Positions 1 to 6,684 of a DNA stretch of 21,079 nucleotides are shown here, in pieces (positions within the stretch are counted from its first letter, which is position 1; every line of letters starts with the position of its first letter). The translations under genes were made by a program, and so were the position numbers. This DNA comes from a virus. Under the pieces are notes generated by a model. The model was not told the DNA's origin, searched no databases, and saw only the letters and a program-made list of their open reading frames with translations. Location of the stretch: positions 1-21,079 of the IMG/VR virus record IMGVR_UViG_3300032291_003389, one strand, 5' to 3'.

Positions 1-270
1 CCAAAAATAAATATGGATGGTACTCTATACGGTATAACAAATGACAACTACACTGACGAAATTTTACCAAAAACCTCATCAATGGTCCGAGGTGAAGAAC
101 TTTTAGAATTATTAAATCTAATAGTTAGATTTCTATCCACTCACACTCACGCTTTTCCAGGACTTCCTCCGGTACCCGTTACTCAAGACGGTTCAAATAT
201 TGCAACTATTTTAGTGGAAATGCAAAATGCATTTAATAAAGTTCTTAATCAAAATATCCGAATAAATTGA
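1..270 (+). CDS. C-terminal end of a probable virion structural protein (5' partial)
   Basis: The frame is open to the left edge: the codons before the ATG at 13 read P-K-I-N with no stop, so that ATG is probably an internal methionine and the real start lies outside the window. About 89 residues remain. The visible part has a helical stretch (RGEELLELLNLIVRFL) followed by a His/Pro-rich turn (HTHAFPGLPPVP) and a helical tail. Such HxHxxxGxPPVP endings occur in phage structural proteins, but I cannot name a specific T4 counterpart. It ends in TGA at 268-270, and the TATTTATA octamer that precedes the next gene begins at the very next base. A tail or baseplate role is inferred from the neighbour at 290 and is not shown by the sequence. 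Confidence 0.6.
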   Translation, partial: PKINMDGTLYGITNDNYTDEILPKTSSMVRGEELLELLNLIVRFLSTHTHAFPGLPPVPVTQDGSNIATILVEMQNAFNKVLNQNIRIN

Positions 271-278
271 TATTTATA
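271..278 (+). promoter_or_regulatory. TATTTATA octamer before the 290 gene (candidate phage promoter)
   Basis: TATTTATA lies directly after the TGA stop of the first gene and 19 nt before the ATG at 290. It belongs to a set of similarly placed octamers across the window. The genes at 1786, 2180 and 2772 have no octamer of their own, which fits one transcription unit from 290 to the terminator at 3245. Confidence 0.5.
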
Positions 279-289
279 TTAAAAAGTAA

Positions 290-1786
290 ATGTCAATTTA
301 TAGGTCATATTTTAGTAGAAACAATACGTTAATTTCAAACTCAAACACTAATACAGGTAGAAATCCTGAAACAGAACTTAGTTTTGGTAGTTCAGACTAT
401 GCAATACCAAATTACGGATTTACAAGATTCATTTTCGATTTGGATTTATCAGGTTTAACCGGATTAACCGAATCTGGTGTGATTTCTAGTGAATGTAACA
501 CAGGAACTACACATTATTTAAAAATGACGAACACTTCTTCTTTTGAGGAAGATTTACTGAATACAAAAATGACCAATGGTAGAAGACGAGCAACATCTTT
601 TGACCTTATTTTATTCAGAATACCTAAGACATCAGGAGATACAGGTGAACCACAATATTGGGATGAAGGGGTCGGATACGACTTCAACGAGTTTAACTTG
701 GCAGTAAATAATAGTCAAGGGGGTGCATCACCTTTAACATACGTTGACGACAGGTCATACTCTACAAGACCATCAAATTGGTTTAAAACAACTACAGTTA
801 CAAATTGGTCAGAGAACGGAATTTACAGTAATGTAAACACAGGCATTGTAAATTATAATGATTTAGATATACTTGATACTCAACATTTTGAGTTTGGTAA
901 TGAGGACATTTATTTCAATATGACAAATGAAATAAATGGTATATTGAATGGTACAATCACAGGTACTACTGGTTGGGGTATTGCTTATATGCCGGATGTT
1001 GAGAACATAACAGGTCTAACCGAATCTTACAGTGTTGGTTTTTTCACTAAACACACCCAAACCTTTTATCAACCTTTTTTGGAAACAACATACAATGACT
1101 TAATAAAAGACAATAGAAATAATTTTATTAAAAACCAAACAAATAAATTATATCTATATGTTTATGAGAATGGTGATTTTGTTAATTTAGACTCTTCTCC
1201 AACGGTTAATATATACGACCCAAATGATGAACTAATAATACCCTCTTTGAGTAGTTGTTTGGTTACAAAAGGTGTGTATGAAATAACTGTACCGAATCAA
1301 TTAACTTCTTATAGTTCTCCTTGTGAGTTTACCGACAAATGGACAAACATTTCATTAAACGGTGAATCATTACCTGATATTACAAACACTTTTATTTTAA
1401 GAAACCCCATTAGTAGATTAACCATTGGAACCGAAACAAGAGACCCTGAAATTTTTGGGTTTGATTTCTATGGTATAAAACAAGATGAAAAAATTTTAAA
1501 TACTGATATCAGAAAAGTAGGGGTGATTATTAAAAAAGCATATACGACTCAAACTACTATCGATAACGTAGACGCTCAATATAGAATTTATGTTAAAGAA
1601 GGAACAACAGAAGTTCAGGTACAAGATTGGACTAAAATAAATAGAACTCCTAACGAATTTTATTTCATTTTTGATACGAGAGATAAAATTCCAAATCAAT
1701 ACTACGTTGATATTATGGTAAACATTAACGGACAACGAGATACTTATAAAAGAGAACTATCATTCCAAATTGTTAATAAAAAATAA
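290..1786 (+). CDS. Probable virion structural protein, beta-rich, 498 aa
   Basis: Unrecognised at family level with certainty. The protein is rich in Asn, Thr, Ser, Gly and aromatic residues with alternating beta-type patterns (for example GFTRFIFDLDLSGL near residue 43). It has no signal peptide, membrane segment or enzymatic motif that I can see. Its last ~100 residues look like one or two Ig-like beta domains (VGVIIKKAY, AQYRIYVKEG, YYVDIMVNINGQ). This composition is typical of phage tail, baseplate or neck proteins. The first gene of its unit, it follows a TATTTATA octamer, and its TAA stop overlaps the next ATG by one base (TAATG at 1784-1788), so it is translationally linked to 1786. 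Virion role is inferred from composition and context. Confidence 0.55.
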   Translation: MSIYRSYFSRNNTLISNSNTNTGRNPETELSFGSSDYAIPNYGFTRFIFDLDLSGLTGLTESGVISSECNTGTTHYLKMTNTSSFEEDLLNTKMTNGRRRATSFDLILFRIPKTSGDTGEPQYWDEGVGYDFNEFNLAVNNSQGGASPLTYVDDRSYSTRPSNWFKTTTVTNWSENGIYSNVNTGIVNYNDLDILDTQHFEFGNEDIYFNMTNEINGILNGTITGTTGWGIAYMPDVENITGLTESYSVGFFTKHTQTFYQPFLETTYNDLIKDNRNNFIKNQTNKLYLYVYENGDFVNLDSSPTVNIYDPNDELIIPSLSSCLVTKGVYEITVPNQLTSYSSPCEFTDKWTNISLNGESLPDITNTFILRNPISRLTIGTETRDPEIFGFDFYGIKQDEKILNTDIRKVGVIIKKAYTTQTTIDNVDAQYRIYVKEGTTEVQVQDWTKINRTPNEFYFIFDTRDKIPNQYYVDIMVNINGQRDTYKRELSFQIVNKK

Positions 1787-2178
1787 TGAGAAAAAGTTTA
1801 AAAGAAGAAAATATTGATTTATTGGTTCAAAAAATCAAATCAAGTTTACACGAATCAGAAAGTAACGAGGGGATTTTTGACCCAATCAAAGACGCATATA
1901 CGGGTTTAAAAGGGGTTTGGAGAGGTGAAGGATATGATTATTTCAAGTATTTAAGCTCATTAAGGTCTCAAATAAAAACTTTACAAAAATTAGACGAACC
2001 TAACAAAAAAATTTTTGGTAATTTGAATAATCTAAAACAAAAGATTCAAAGTTCTAAAATGCCACAACAAAAAAAAGACAACATAGAAAACGCAATAAAT
2101 CTCGCAATACAACATTTTGACACATATCAAAACCTTATAAACTCAATAGAAAATTTAATCACACAAAAAATAAGTTAA
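1786..2178 (+). CDS. Small helical protein with N-terminal helical module, 130 aa
   Basis: Unknown function. Residues 6-24 (EENIDLLVQKIKSSLHES) form an amphipathic helix ending in L-H-E/S and resemble the N-termini of the next two proteins and an internal stretch of the scaffold at 11733-13292. The remainder is charged and helical (residues ~55-130, rich in K, Q, N, L and I), with a short aromatic stretch GVWRGEGYDYFKYL near residue 44. The L-x-E/S pattern at residues 21-24 fits the T4 gp21 protease rule, so the first 23 residues may be a removable leader; this is inference. The start overlaps the previous stop by one base and there is no Shine-Dalgarno sequence. The next gene begins one base after this stop. 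Confidence 0.6.
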   Translation: MRKSLKEENIDLLVQKIKSSLHESESNEGIFDPIKDAYTGLKGVWRGEGYDYFKYLSSLRSQIKTLQKLDEPNKKIFGNLNNLKQKIQSSKMPQQKKDNIENAINLAIQHFDTYQNLINSIENLITQKIS

Positions 2179-2179
2179 A

Positions 2180-2761
2180 ATGGAAAAAGTAATCAGACTA
2201 ACTGAGTCAGAATTAACTAAATTAGTTAGAACAGTAATTAAAGAAAGTGAAAATGAGGTATTTGTTGCGGAAATGAATGCTGATTTAGCTGAAGTTGGGT
2301 TACCAAGAATATCTTTGGATGATTTAAATTCAGATTCTATACCTCAAGCTTTTATAGATAGTAGTATGAATTCAGACCCAAAACCTAATGAAGGTAATGA
2401 TGAAAAAGAAACCATATTTCAAAAAATTCAAAACGCAATTTGTTCTTCGGATGAAGACCAATTAAAGATTGCTAAAAAACAAATAAAAAATATCATAAAG
2501 AAGAAATTTGGAATTGGTAGGGCAATAAAAAACATTTTTGGTGGTAAGAAAAAATCTGAACAGGAACCTATGAATGAACAAGTTGAGTTGGCTGTTGCCA
2601 CAACTGTTCTTGGTGTTACTGCACCACTATGGGTTTGGGTTGCAATAGGCGCGGTTGTTCTATTTTTGATTTTAAAAAGAATCTTCCGTCGTAGAGATGG
2701 TTACGGTTGCGGAGGAAGATTAACTTTAAGACAATGGCAAAGAAAAACAGGAATATATTAA
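2180..2761 (+). CDS. Module-bearing protein with a hydrophobic segment and Arg-rich tail, 193 aa
   Basis: Unknown function. Residues 6-23 (RLTESELTKLVRTVIKES) align closely with residues 5-22 of the next protein although the rest does not match. They end in I-K-E/S, a possible gp21-type cleavage point after E22. Residues ~90-125 are strongly basic (KKQIKNIIKKK, GGKKK). Residues ~134-165 form one long hydrophobic segment (LGVTAPLWVWVAIGAVVLFLIL), followed at once by KRIFRRR and a Gly/Arg-rich C-terminus. This architecture would suit a protein that contacts membrane and nucleic acid, for example one ejected with the genome, but that is speculation. It is tightly coupled to both neighbours (1-nt and 10-nt gaps). 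Confidence 0.6.
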   Translation: MEKVIRLTESELTKLVRTVIKESENEVFVAEMNADLAEVGLPRISLDDLNSDSIPQAFIDSSMNSDPKPNEGNDEKETIFQKIQNAICSSDEDQLKIAKKQIKNIIKKKFGIGRAIKNIFGGKKKSEQEPMNEQVELAVATTVLGVTAPLWVWVAIGAVVLFLILKRIFRRRDGYGCGGRLTLRQWQRKTGIY

Positions 2762-2771
2762 AAAAATAATT

Positions 2772-3239
2772 ATGAAAATAGTAAAACTCAACGAAACAGA
2801 TTTATCAAGAATTGTCAGAAAAGTTCTTTCTGAACAAGAACACGAAAACTATATGTTCTTTTCAAACTTAGAACAAATGAGAAGACAATGTGATATTCTT
2901 TTGAATGACTTTGACCCACATATGATTGATGAAATATTATCAGGTGGTCACGATTGGGCGGCAGACCATATTTCTGAAGCAAAAAATAGTATGGACCAAG
3001 TTTTTGATTTCTTGATGAATGAGAAAGAAGGTTTTGAAGATGAACATTCCGAAGAGGTACATATGATGGAAGGAAGAAAAAAAACAGGTACTAAATTATG
3101 TTCAAGAGGTAAAGCAGCTGCTAAGGCTAAATTTAAGGTCTATCCCAGTGCTTATTCGAACGGTTTCGCGGTTCAAGTTTGTAAAGGACGTATGAAAGGA
3201 TTAGACGGAAAAAAAAGGTGTTCACCACCTTATTGTTAA
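2772..3239 (+). CDS. Module-bearing protein with basic Cys-containing C-terminus, 155 aa
   Basis: Unknown function. Residues 5-22 (KLNETDLSRIVRKVLSEQ) are the N-terminal module shared with the protein at 2180, ending in L-S-E/Q. The middle (~23-100) is acidic and helical with several His (DPHMIDEILSGGHDWAADH, EDEHSEEVH). From residue ~100 the charge flips to a basic domain with Cys110, Cys137, Cys150 and Cys155 and the stretch KFKVYPSAYSNGFAVQVCKG. I recall the K-VYPSAY-x-N...C-K-G pattern in small phage proteins, but no function is known to me. Four cysteines could bind one metal ion. Last gene of the 290 unit, it ends six bases before a strong terminator hairpin. Confidence 0.65.
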   Translation: MKIVKLNETDLSRIVRKVLSEQEHENYMFFSNLEQMRRQCDILLNDFDPHMIDEILSGGHDWAADHISEAKNSMDQVFDFLMNEKEGFEDEHSEEVHMMEGRKKTGTKLCSRGKAAAKAKFKVYPSAYSNGFAVQVCKGRMKGLDGKKRCSPPYC

Positions 3240-3244
3240 AATAT

Positions 3245-3270
3245 AAAACCCGTCAAAAGACGGGTTTTTT
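3245..3270. terminator. Bidirectional terminator between convergent genes
   Basis: Perfect 10-bp stem AAAACCCGTC / GACGGGTTTT with an AAAA loop (3255-3258). On the plus strand it ends in a T-run and closes the 290-3239 unit. On the minus strand the stem is followed by TTTTATATTTT and can close the 3272-4720 gene. Confidence 0.85.
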
Positions 3271-3271
3271 G

Positions 3272-4720
3272 TTAGAGAGCTTTTAAATTACCCTTTTTGA
3301 AATCATCAAAATTGGGCCCTTTTGTTAAAATATTTTTTTTGTTTTTTCTTTCGTAACTTAATATTCCTGCTCTAGTTGCAGATGCGAAGAATGAACTAAA
3401 GTATCCTTTAGGGTATATGGGTCCGTTTTTTCCTATGTATTCAAAACTACCATCATTTAATTTTCTTTTTGTAATTTTTCCAATATCTATTAAAAAATCA
3501 ATCGCATTCCCTTCTTTTCCACTATCGATGTAATCGACTAATTTATTAATCAAACCATCTTTCTTTTCAAATGTAAAACCATAAGACATTCTATTTGGAT
3601 ACCAAGCCTTTTTATCCCCTAATACAAAATTTTTTAAATTTTGGTCATTTTGAATAAGTCCCCATATCTTACCACTAATGCGATTGCAATAACTATTAAA
3701 AGGACTTCCCATATCACCTGGAGATGAAATTGGGAAATTGGCAACCGCAATGTTAATACGCCAAAGATTTTCTATCTCAACCGGTGGTTCAAAATCATCA
3801 TTGGGTTGGTATCCAATATCTGAATCTAACATACTATCTGAAAGGTGATAAGAAATCATTAATGTTCCCTCTTCAATTTTTTGCTCATCCTCTTCCCAAC
3901 CGAAAAAAATCTTGAAATCAATTTCCGCCATATCCTTATCAATAATTCGAGGATTTGAAAAATCAAATGTTAATGGTTTTTTTGAAGATAAAAGATTTTT
4001 AGTAACAATTACGTGATAACTATTATTACTATCAAAAAGTTTGTATAGGTTTTTAGTTGTATGTTTTGAAAAATCTTCTTCTATTTTTTGATTTGCAGTT
4101 TTTCCCAAACCGACTTTTAAAATATCAACTTCTCGGGGTGGCATTACTGTATCTTGAGCATCATACCAAGTTTCTTCTCTCGGTGTTTTGTGTAACGCAA
4201 TCTTATAGAACTTATTTGATATGTCGAAGTCTTTCATTATCAAATAATAGAGAACATTATCACCCGTTGAATATTTTTCAAAATAACCTGGTGATGATTG
4301 TGTTGTACACCATTTTGTTCCCATACCATACTTACAAGACGCTGCGTGACTTGTTGGTTTAACAATTAAAATCCTATTATCCTCGTAAATTTTTTCAGCT
4401 TCCGATTCTATTTTTTTTCTTTGGGATTTAGAACCATAATCTTCTATTGCCGCTTTTAACTCAACGACATCAGGATATTGGTTGATATCTTTAATTTCCA
4501 AGTTCTTACCAACTCGGTCAAATTGTTTAACCAATTCCAATACTTCCATCGCTAACGGAAGTGAGTTGAATTCTAATTTCTTTAGTATCCAATCAGCGTA
4601 TTTGTAATTACTTGATTTTATGAAGGGGTCATTTAATACGGCATCCAAAACTGAGATATCAAAATCCGCCATATATTTTTTCAATATGTCTTCCCTTCTT
4701 CCTTCGAAAATATAGTTCAT
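3272..4720 (-). CDS. Phage protein with YGxGTKWCT motif, 482 aa, function unknown
   Basis: I recognise the motif style but not the function. The N-terminus starts MNYIFEGRREDIL, then a helical region of ~120 residues. A compact segment around residues 120-175 contains SHAASCKYGMGTKWCTTQ, then YFEKYSTGDNVLYYLIMKD and KIALHK. Phage proteins with a conserved C.YG.GTKWCT stretch followed by a Y..LYYII-like strand are common in large phages and remain uncharacterised to my knowledge. The C-terminal half is mixed alpha/beta without clear motifs. The I-F-E/G at residues 4-7 resembles a gp21 site, but this is weak. It is a single-gene unit: a TATTTATT octamer sits 11 nt before its ATG, and it lies between terminators at 4749-4766 and 3245-3270. 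Confidence 0.65.
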   Translation of the reverse strand: MNYIFEGRREDILKKYMADFDISVLDAVLNDPFIKSSNYKYADWILKKLEFNSLPLAMEVLELVKQFDRVGKNLEIKDINQYPDVVELKAAIEDYGSKSQRKKIESEAEKIYEDNRILIVKPTSHAASCKYGMGTKWCTTQSSPGYFEKYSTGDNVLYYLIMKDFDISNKFYKIALHKTPREETWYDAQDTVMPPREVDILKVGLGKTANQKIEEDFSKHTTKNLYKLFDSNNSYHVIVTKNLLSSKKPLTFDFSNPRIIDKDMAEIDFKIFFGWEEDEQKIEEGTLMISYHLSDSMLDSDIGYQPNDDFEPPVEIENLWRINIAVANFPISSPGDMGSPFNSYCNRISGKIWGLIQNDQNLKNFVLGDKKAWYPNRMSYGFTFEKKDGLINKLVDYIDSGKEGNAIDFLIDIGKITKRKLNDGSFEYIGKNGPIYPKGYFSSFFASATRAGILSYERKNKKNILTKGPNFDDFKKGNLKAL

Positions 4721-4723
4721 ATA

Positions 4724-4731
4724 AATAAATA
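4724..4731 (-). promoter_or_regulatory. TATTTATT octamer before the 482-aa protein gene
   Basis: On the minus strand GTATTTATTTAT runs into the ATG at 4720, with 11 nt from the first T of the octamer to the ATG. It begins 18 bases downstream of the terminator that closes the FKBP gene, as expected of a new transcription start. Confidence 0.45.
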
Positions 4732-4748
4732 CTTCTTATAATAAAAAA

Positions 4749-4766
4749 ACCCCTCAGAAGAGGGGT
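4749..4766 (-). terminator. Terminator of the FKBP gene
   Basis: Stem ACCCCTC / GAGGGGT with a 4-nt loop. On the minus strand it is followed by seven T residues. It lies about 30 nt past the stop codon at 4797. Confidence 0.85.
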
Positions 4767-4796
4767 CCAAGTAATCATTTTCGAATGTTTACTAAA

Positions 4797-5225
4797 TCAA
4801 TTTTTGATTTCCACAACCTCCAAATCAAAAAATAATTTTTTACCCGCCAATGGATGATTTGCATCAATCTTAATCATATCTTCACTTATACCCATAACTT
4901 TAACTCTAACAGGTCCCATTGCACTTTGTGCAGAAAGAATATCACCTTCTTGTACTGTTTCAGGGAATTGAGATTTTGGAATATCAAAAATCATTTCACT
5001 TCTGTATTCACCATAAGCATCAGTCGGCTCAATCTCAATGGTCTTTTTTTCACCAGCGGTCATTTCCATCAAACCACTTTCAAACCCTGGAATTACTTGT
5101 TTTGCACCAATTTTAACCTCAATTGGTTCTCTTCCTTCAGTAAGCGATGTATCAAAGATTTCACCGTCTTCAAATTTACCTGTGTAATTTACAATTACTA
5201 AATCGTTGTCTTTTACTTTTTGCAT
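4797..5225 (-). CDS. SlyD-type FKBP peptidyl-prolyl cis-trans isomerase, 142 aa
   Basis: Catalyses proline isomerisation and, in this family, acts as a folding chaperone. FKBP core residues are visible: VNYTG (12-16, Tyr14), FDTS (24-27, Asp25), VIPGFESGL (44-52) and the strand GEKKTIEIEP. Residues ~66-119 form the insert-in-flap (IF) region, including DAYGEYRSEMIFDIPKSQFP and EGDILSAQ. The C-terminal NHPLAGKKLFFDLEV (from residue 123) is the classic SlyD signature. The protein lacks the His/Cys-rich metal-binding tail of E. coli SlyD. No signal peptide, so cytoplasmic. It is followed by its own terminator and has no octamer upstream; the leader is A-rich without a Shine-Dalgarno sequence. 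Possible clients are phage structural proteins, which is inference. Confidence 0.92.
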   Translation of the reverse strand: MQKVKDNDLVIVNYTGKFEDGEIFDTSLTEGREPIEVKIGAKQVIPGFESGLMEMTAGEKKTIEIEPTDAYGEYRSEMIFDIPKSQFPETVQEGDILSAQSAMGPVRVKVMGISEDMIKIDANHPLAGKKLFFDLEVVEIKN

Positions 5226-5275
5226 TTTAATTTTTTTTTAAACATAAAACATTAATTTTGGTAAATCAATAACTA

Positions 5276-5283
5276 TATTTATA
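5276..5283 (+). promoter_or_regulatory. TATTTATA octamer before the 5292 gene
   Basis: TATTTATA on the plus strand, 16 nt before the ATG at 5292, in the 66-nt divergent gap shared with the FKBP gene. No minus-strand copy is present here for the FKBP gene. Confidence 0.45.
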
Positions 5284-5291
5284 TTTGTGTT

Positions 5292-5705
5292 ATGGAAAAC
5301 TTGAAATTAAACGGATACATACCAAGATTATTATTTAAAATCTATATTAACCTAAAAAATAGATTTGACCCCCAAACTCCAATTAAAGAAGAAGAATTGT
5401 TGTGTTTTGAAATCTGTAAAAAAACAATATTCACACCCAATTCAAAACTGACTATGGCGCCTCTTTCAAATAAGAGGTTTATTAAAAGTGATGAAAATGA
5501 TATGTTTATTGTGATTCACAATAGAATTGTTTCAATAATAAATCACGTATACAGTTACAATGTCTATATCGAAAAAGACGATGTTTATGAAGAATTGATT
5601 AAAACTTTTGATGAAGAGTTAGAAAAAAGAAGGGAAGAATTAGAGAACGAGATAAAGAGTAATATCAAACATTCACTTCAAAATATATTGAATAGACTTA
5701 GTTAA
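5292..5705 (+). CDS. Hypothetical protein, 137 aa
   Basis: Unrecognised. Residues 1-60 are mixed (LKLNGYIPRLLFKIYINLKNRF; FEICKKTIFTPNSKLTMAPLSNKRFI), the centre is hydrophobic and beta-like (DMFIVIHNRIVSIINHVYSYNVYI), and residues ~95-137 are a charged coiled-coil-like helix (DEELEKRREELENEIKSN). No catalytic motif, signal peptide or membrane segment. It is a single-gene unit preceded by an octamer, and its 3' end overlaps the convergent gene at 5698 by 8 bp with no terminator between them. The intact frame, motif-bearing start and ordinary codon usage support a real gene. Confidence 0.65.
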   Translation: MENLKLNGYIPRLLFKIYINLKNRFDPQTPIKEEELLCFEICKKTIFTPNSKLTMAPLSNKRFIKSDENDMFIVIHNRIVSIINHVYSYNVYIEKDDVYEELIKTFDEELEKRREELENEIKSNIKHSLQNILNRLS

Positions 5706-6417
5706 AGTTTTCTCTCAATATTTTCAATATAGTTTCCTTTAAAGTTTTTTTGGGTTTGTAAGAAACCATTGTTGGTTCGTTACCTGTACCAACTTTTGGT
5801 GATTTCTTTTCCTCTCTTCTTTTTTGAGCACAAGCTGCTCTTTTTTCTGAATCACTCATTTTTGCAGCAACTCCTGCGGCTCTACATTTTGGATAACCTT
5901 TTGAATCAGCTTCAGGTCTTCCGCAAGGCGGGTGACCACCACCCTCTTTTTTTCTACATATATTTACCCAAGGACCTTTTGGTTGTTTACTACCTTTTGG
6001 TTTCTTTTTGGTTCCAAACCAAACCGCCAAATCCTCTTTCACTAAAACATTTTCATATTCCGATTTGGGAATGTGAGCTGATTTTTTTATATAATCAGGA
6101 GTACCAGGTTCTTTATTTCCCATAGGGTTGTAACCATTAAATGGATTTCCATCTTCATCATTTTGAGAAAACATTTTTTGTGTCATTTTAGCCATTTTGA
6201 TTGCCATTTTTTCGAGTTTTTCAATTTCTTCTTTTGACTTATCCATATGACCATCATAACTATCGTAAGCGTTTTCTGCACTTACATATTGAGATACAGG
6301 TGTATTAAAAGGCTCCAAAGTTTCTTTTTGCCAAATGTGAGGAGCTAAGTTTAGTGGAACTCTAAAGTTACCAACCATACCCGCTCCAGTTGCTTCACTT
6401 AATCTTTTTTTATTCAT
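5698..6417 (-). CDS. Basic Cys-containing phage protein, 239 aa
   Basis: Unknown function. The N-terminus (NKKRLSEATGAGMVGNFRVPLNLAPHIW) has an L-S-E/A site at residues 6-9 that fits the gp21 cleavage rule. A helical region follows (~60-82, EEIEKLEKMAIKMAKMTQKM). Residues ~137-205 form a basic domain: GPWVNICRKKEGGGHPPCGR, YPKCRAAGVAAKMSD, ACAQKRREEKK, with Cys154, Cys165, Cys178 and Cys197 plus His162, so metal binding is plausible. I recall this PWVNIC...CGR...YPKCR arrangement from other phage proteins without an assigned function. The C-terminus KKTLKETILKILRENFN resembles the helical module seen at other N-termini in this window. It has its own octamer 15 nt upstream and is convergent with 5292. 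Confidence 0.65.
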   Translation of the reverse strand: MNKKRLSEATGAGMVGNFRVPLNLAPHIWQKETLEPFNTPVSQYVSAENAYDSYDGHMDKSKEEIEKLEKMAIKMAKMTQKMFSQNDEDGNPFNGYNPMGNKEPGTPDYIKKSAHIPKSEYENVLVKEDLAVWFGTKKKPKGSKQPKGPWVNICRKKEGGGHPPCGRPEADSKGYPKCRAAGVAAKMSDSEKRAACAQKRREEKKSPKVGTGNEPTMVSYKPKKTLKETILKILRENFN

Positions 6418-6424
6418 ATATTTC

Positions 6425-6432
6425 TATAAATA
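6425..6432 (-). promoter_or_regulatory. TATTTATA octamer before the 5698-6417 gene
   Basis: On the minus strand TATTTATA stands 15 nt before the ATG at 6417, in a 31-nt divergent gap. The plus gene at 6449 has only a looser version (TATTTTAA at 6431-6438, 18 nt upstream). The plus-strand reading TATAAATA equals the T4 late promoter core, so the direction of action is ambiguous here. Confidence 0.4.
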
Positions 6433-6448
6433 TTTTAAAATTCAGAAA

Positions 6449-6667
6449 ATGGAAGAAAAACAACCAATAGGATACTTATTCGAATCAATTGCGATTTATG
6501 ATATGAATTCAGTTGAAATGTTTGTTGATAATTTAAATGCTCAACAAGCAACATATGTCATAATGCAGGCCTTGGAGATGGCAAATAAAAAAGGAATATA
6601 TTCTCTTAGAGAATCTGAGATTCTTTCAAAATCTCTCAGAATATTAGAAAAACCCCCCACTCAGTAG
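6449..6667 (+). CDS. Small conserved-looking protein, 72 aa
   Basis: Function unknown. Compact helical protein with the pattern VEMFVDNLNAQQATYVIMQALEMANKKGIYSLRESEILSKSLRIL, split here as a first helix (residues ~22-30), a second (~32-48) and a third after the turn GIYSL (~50-66). I recall similar small phage proteins with a Y/F-(S/T)-hxExExhSKxhR ending, but no role. The last codons (P-P-T-Q-stop) lie inside the terminator stem at 6649-6678, so the stop codon sits in the hairpin loop. It is a single-gene unit, divergent from 5698-6417. Confidence 0.65.
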   Translation: MEEKQPIGYLFESIAIYDMNSVEMFVDNLNAQQATYVIMQALEMANKKGIYSLRESEILSKSLRILEKPPTQ

Positions 6668-6678
6668 TAGGGGGTTTT
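6649..6678. terminator. Bidirectional terminator overlapping the end of the 72-aa gene
   Basis: Stem AAAACCCCC (6649-6657) / GGGGGTTTT (6670-6678). The plus-strand copy leads to a T-rich tract. The minus-strand copy follows the stop of the synthetase-like gene at 6685, and the four A before the stem supply T residues on that strand. The hairpin includes the stop codon (6665-6667) of the plus gene. Confidence 0.8.
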
Positions 6679-6684
6679 AATTTT

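Noticed and set aside
4057-4362. Plus-strand ORF of 101 aa
   Set aside because: Lies entirely within the 482-aa minus gene, which has recognisable motifs; no octamer before it.
4854-5201. Plus-strand ORFs of 115 and 65 aa
   Set aside because: Antisense of the clear FKBP gene.
6425-6432. T4-type late promoter TATAAATA on the plus strand
   Set aside because: As the octamers across the window read TATTTAT(A/T) in the direction of the genes, the minus-strand reading is preferred, though the plus gene at 6449 might use it.
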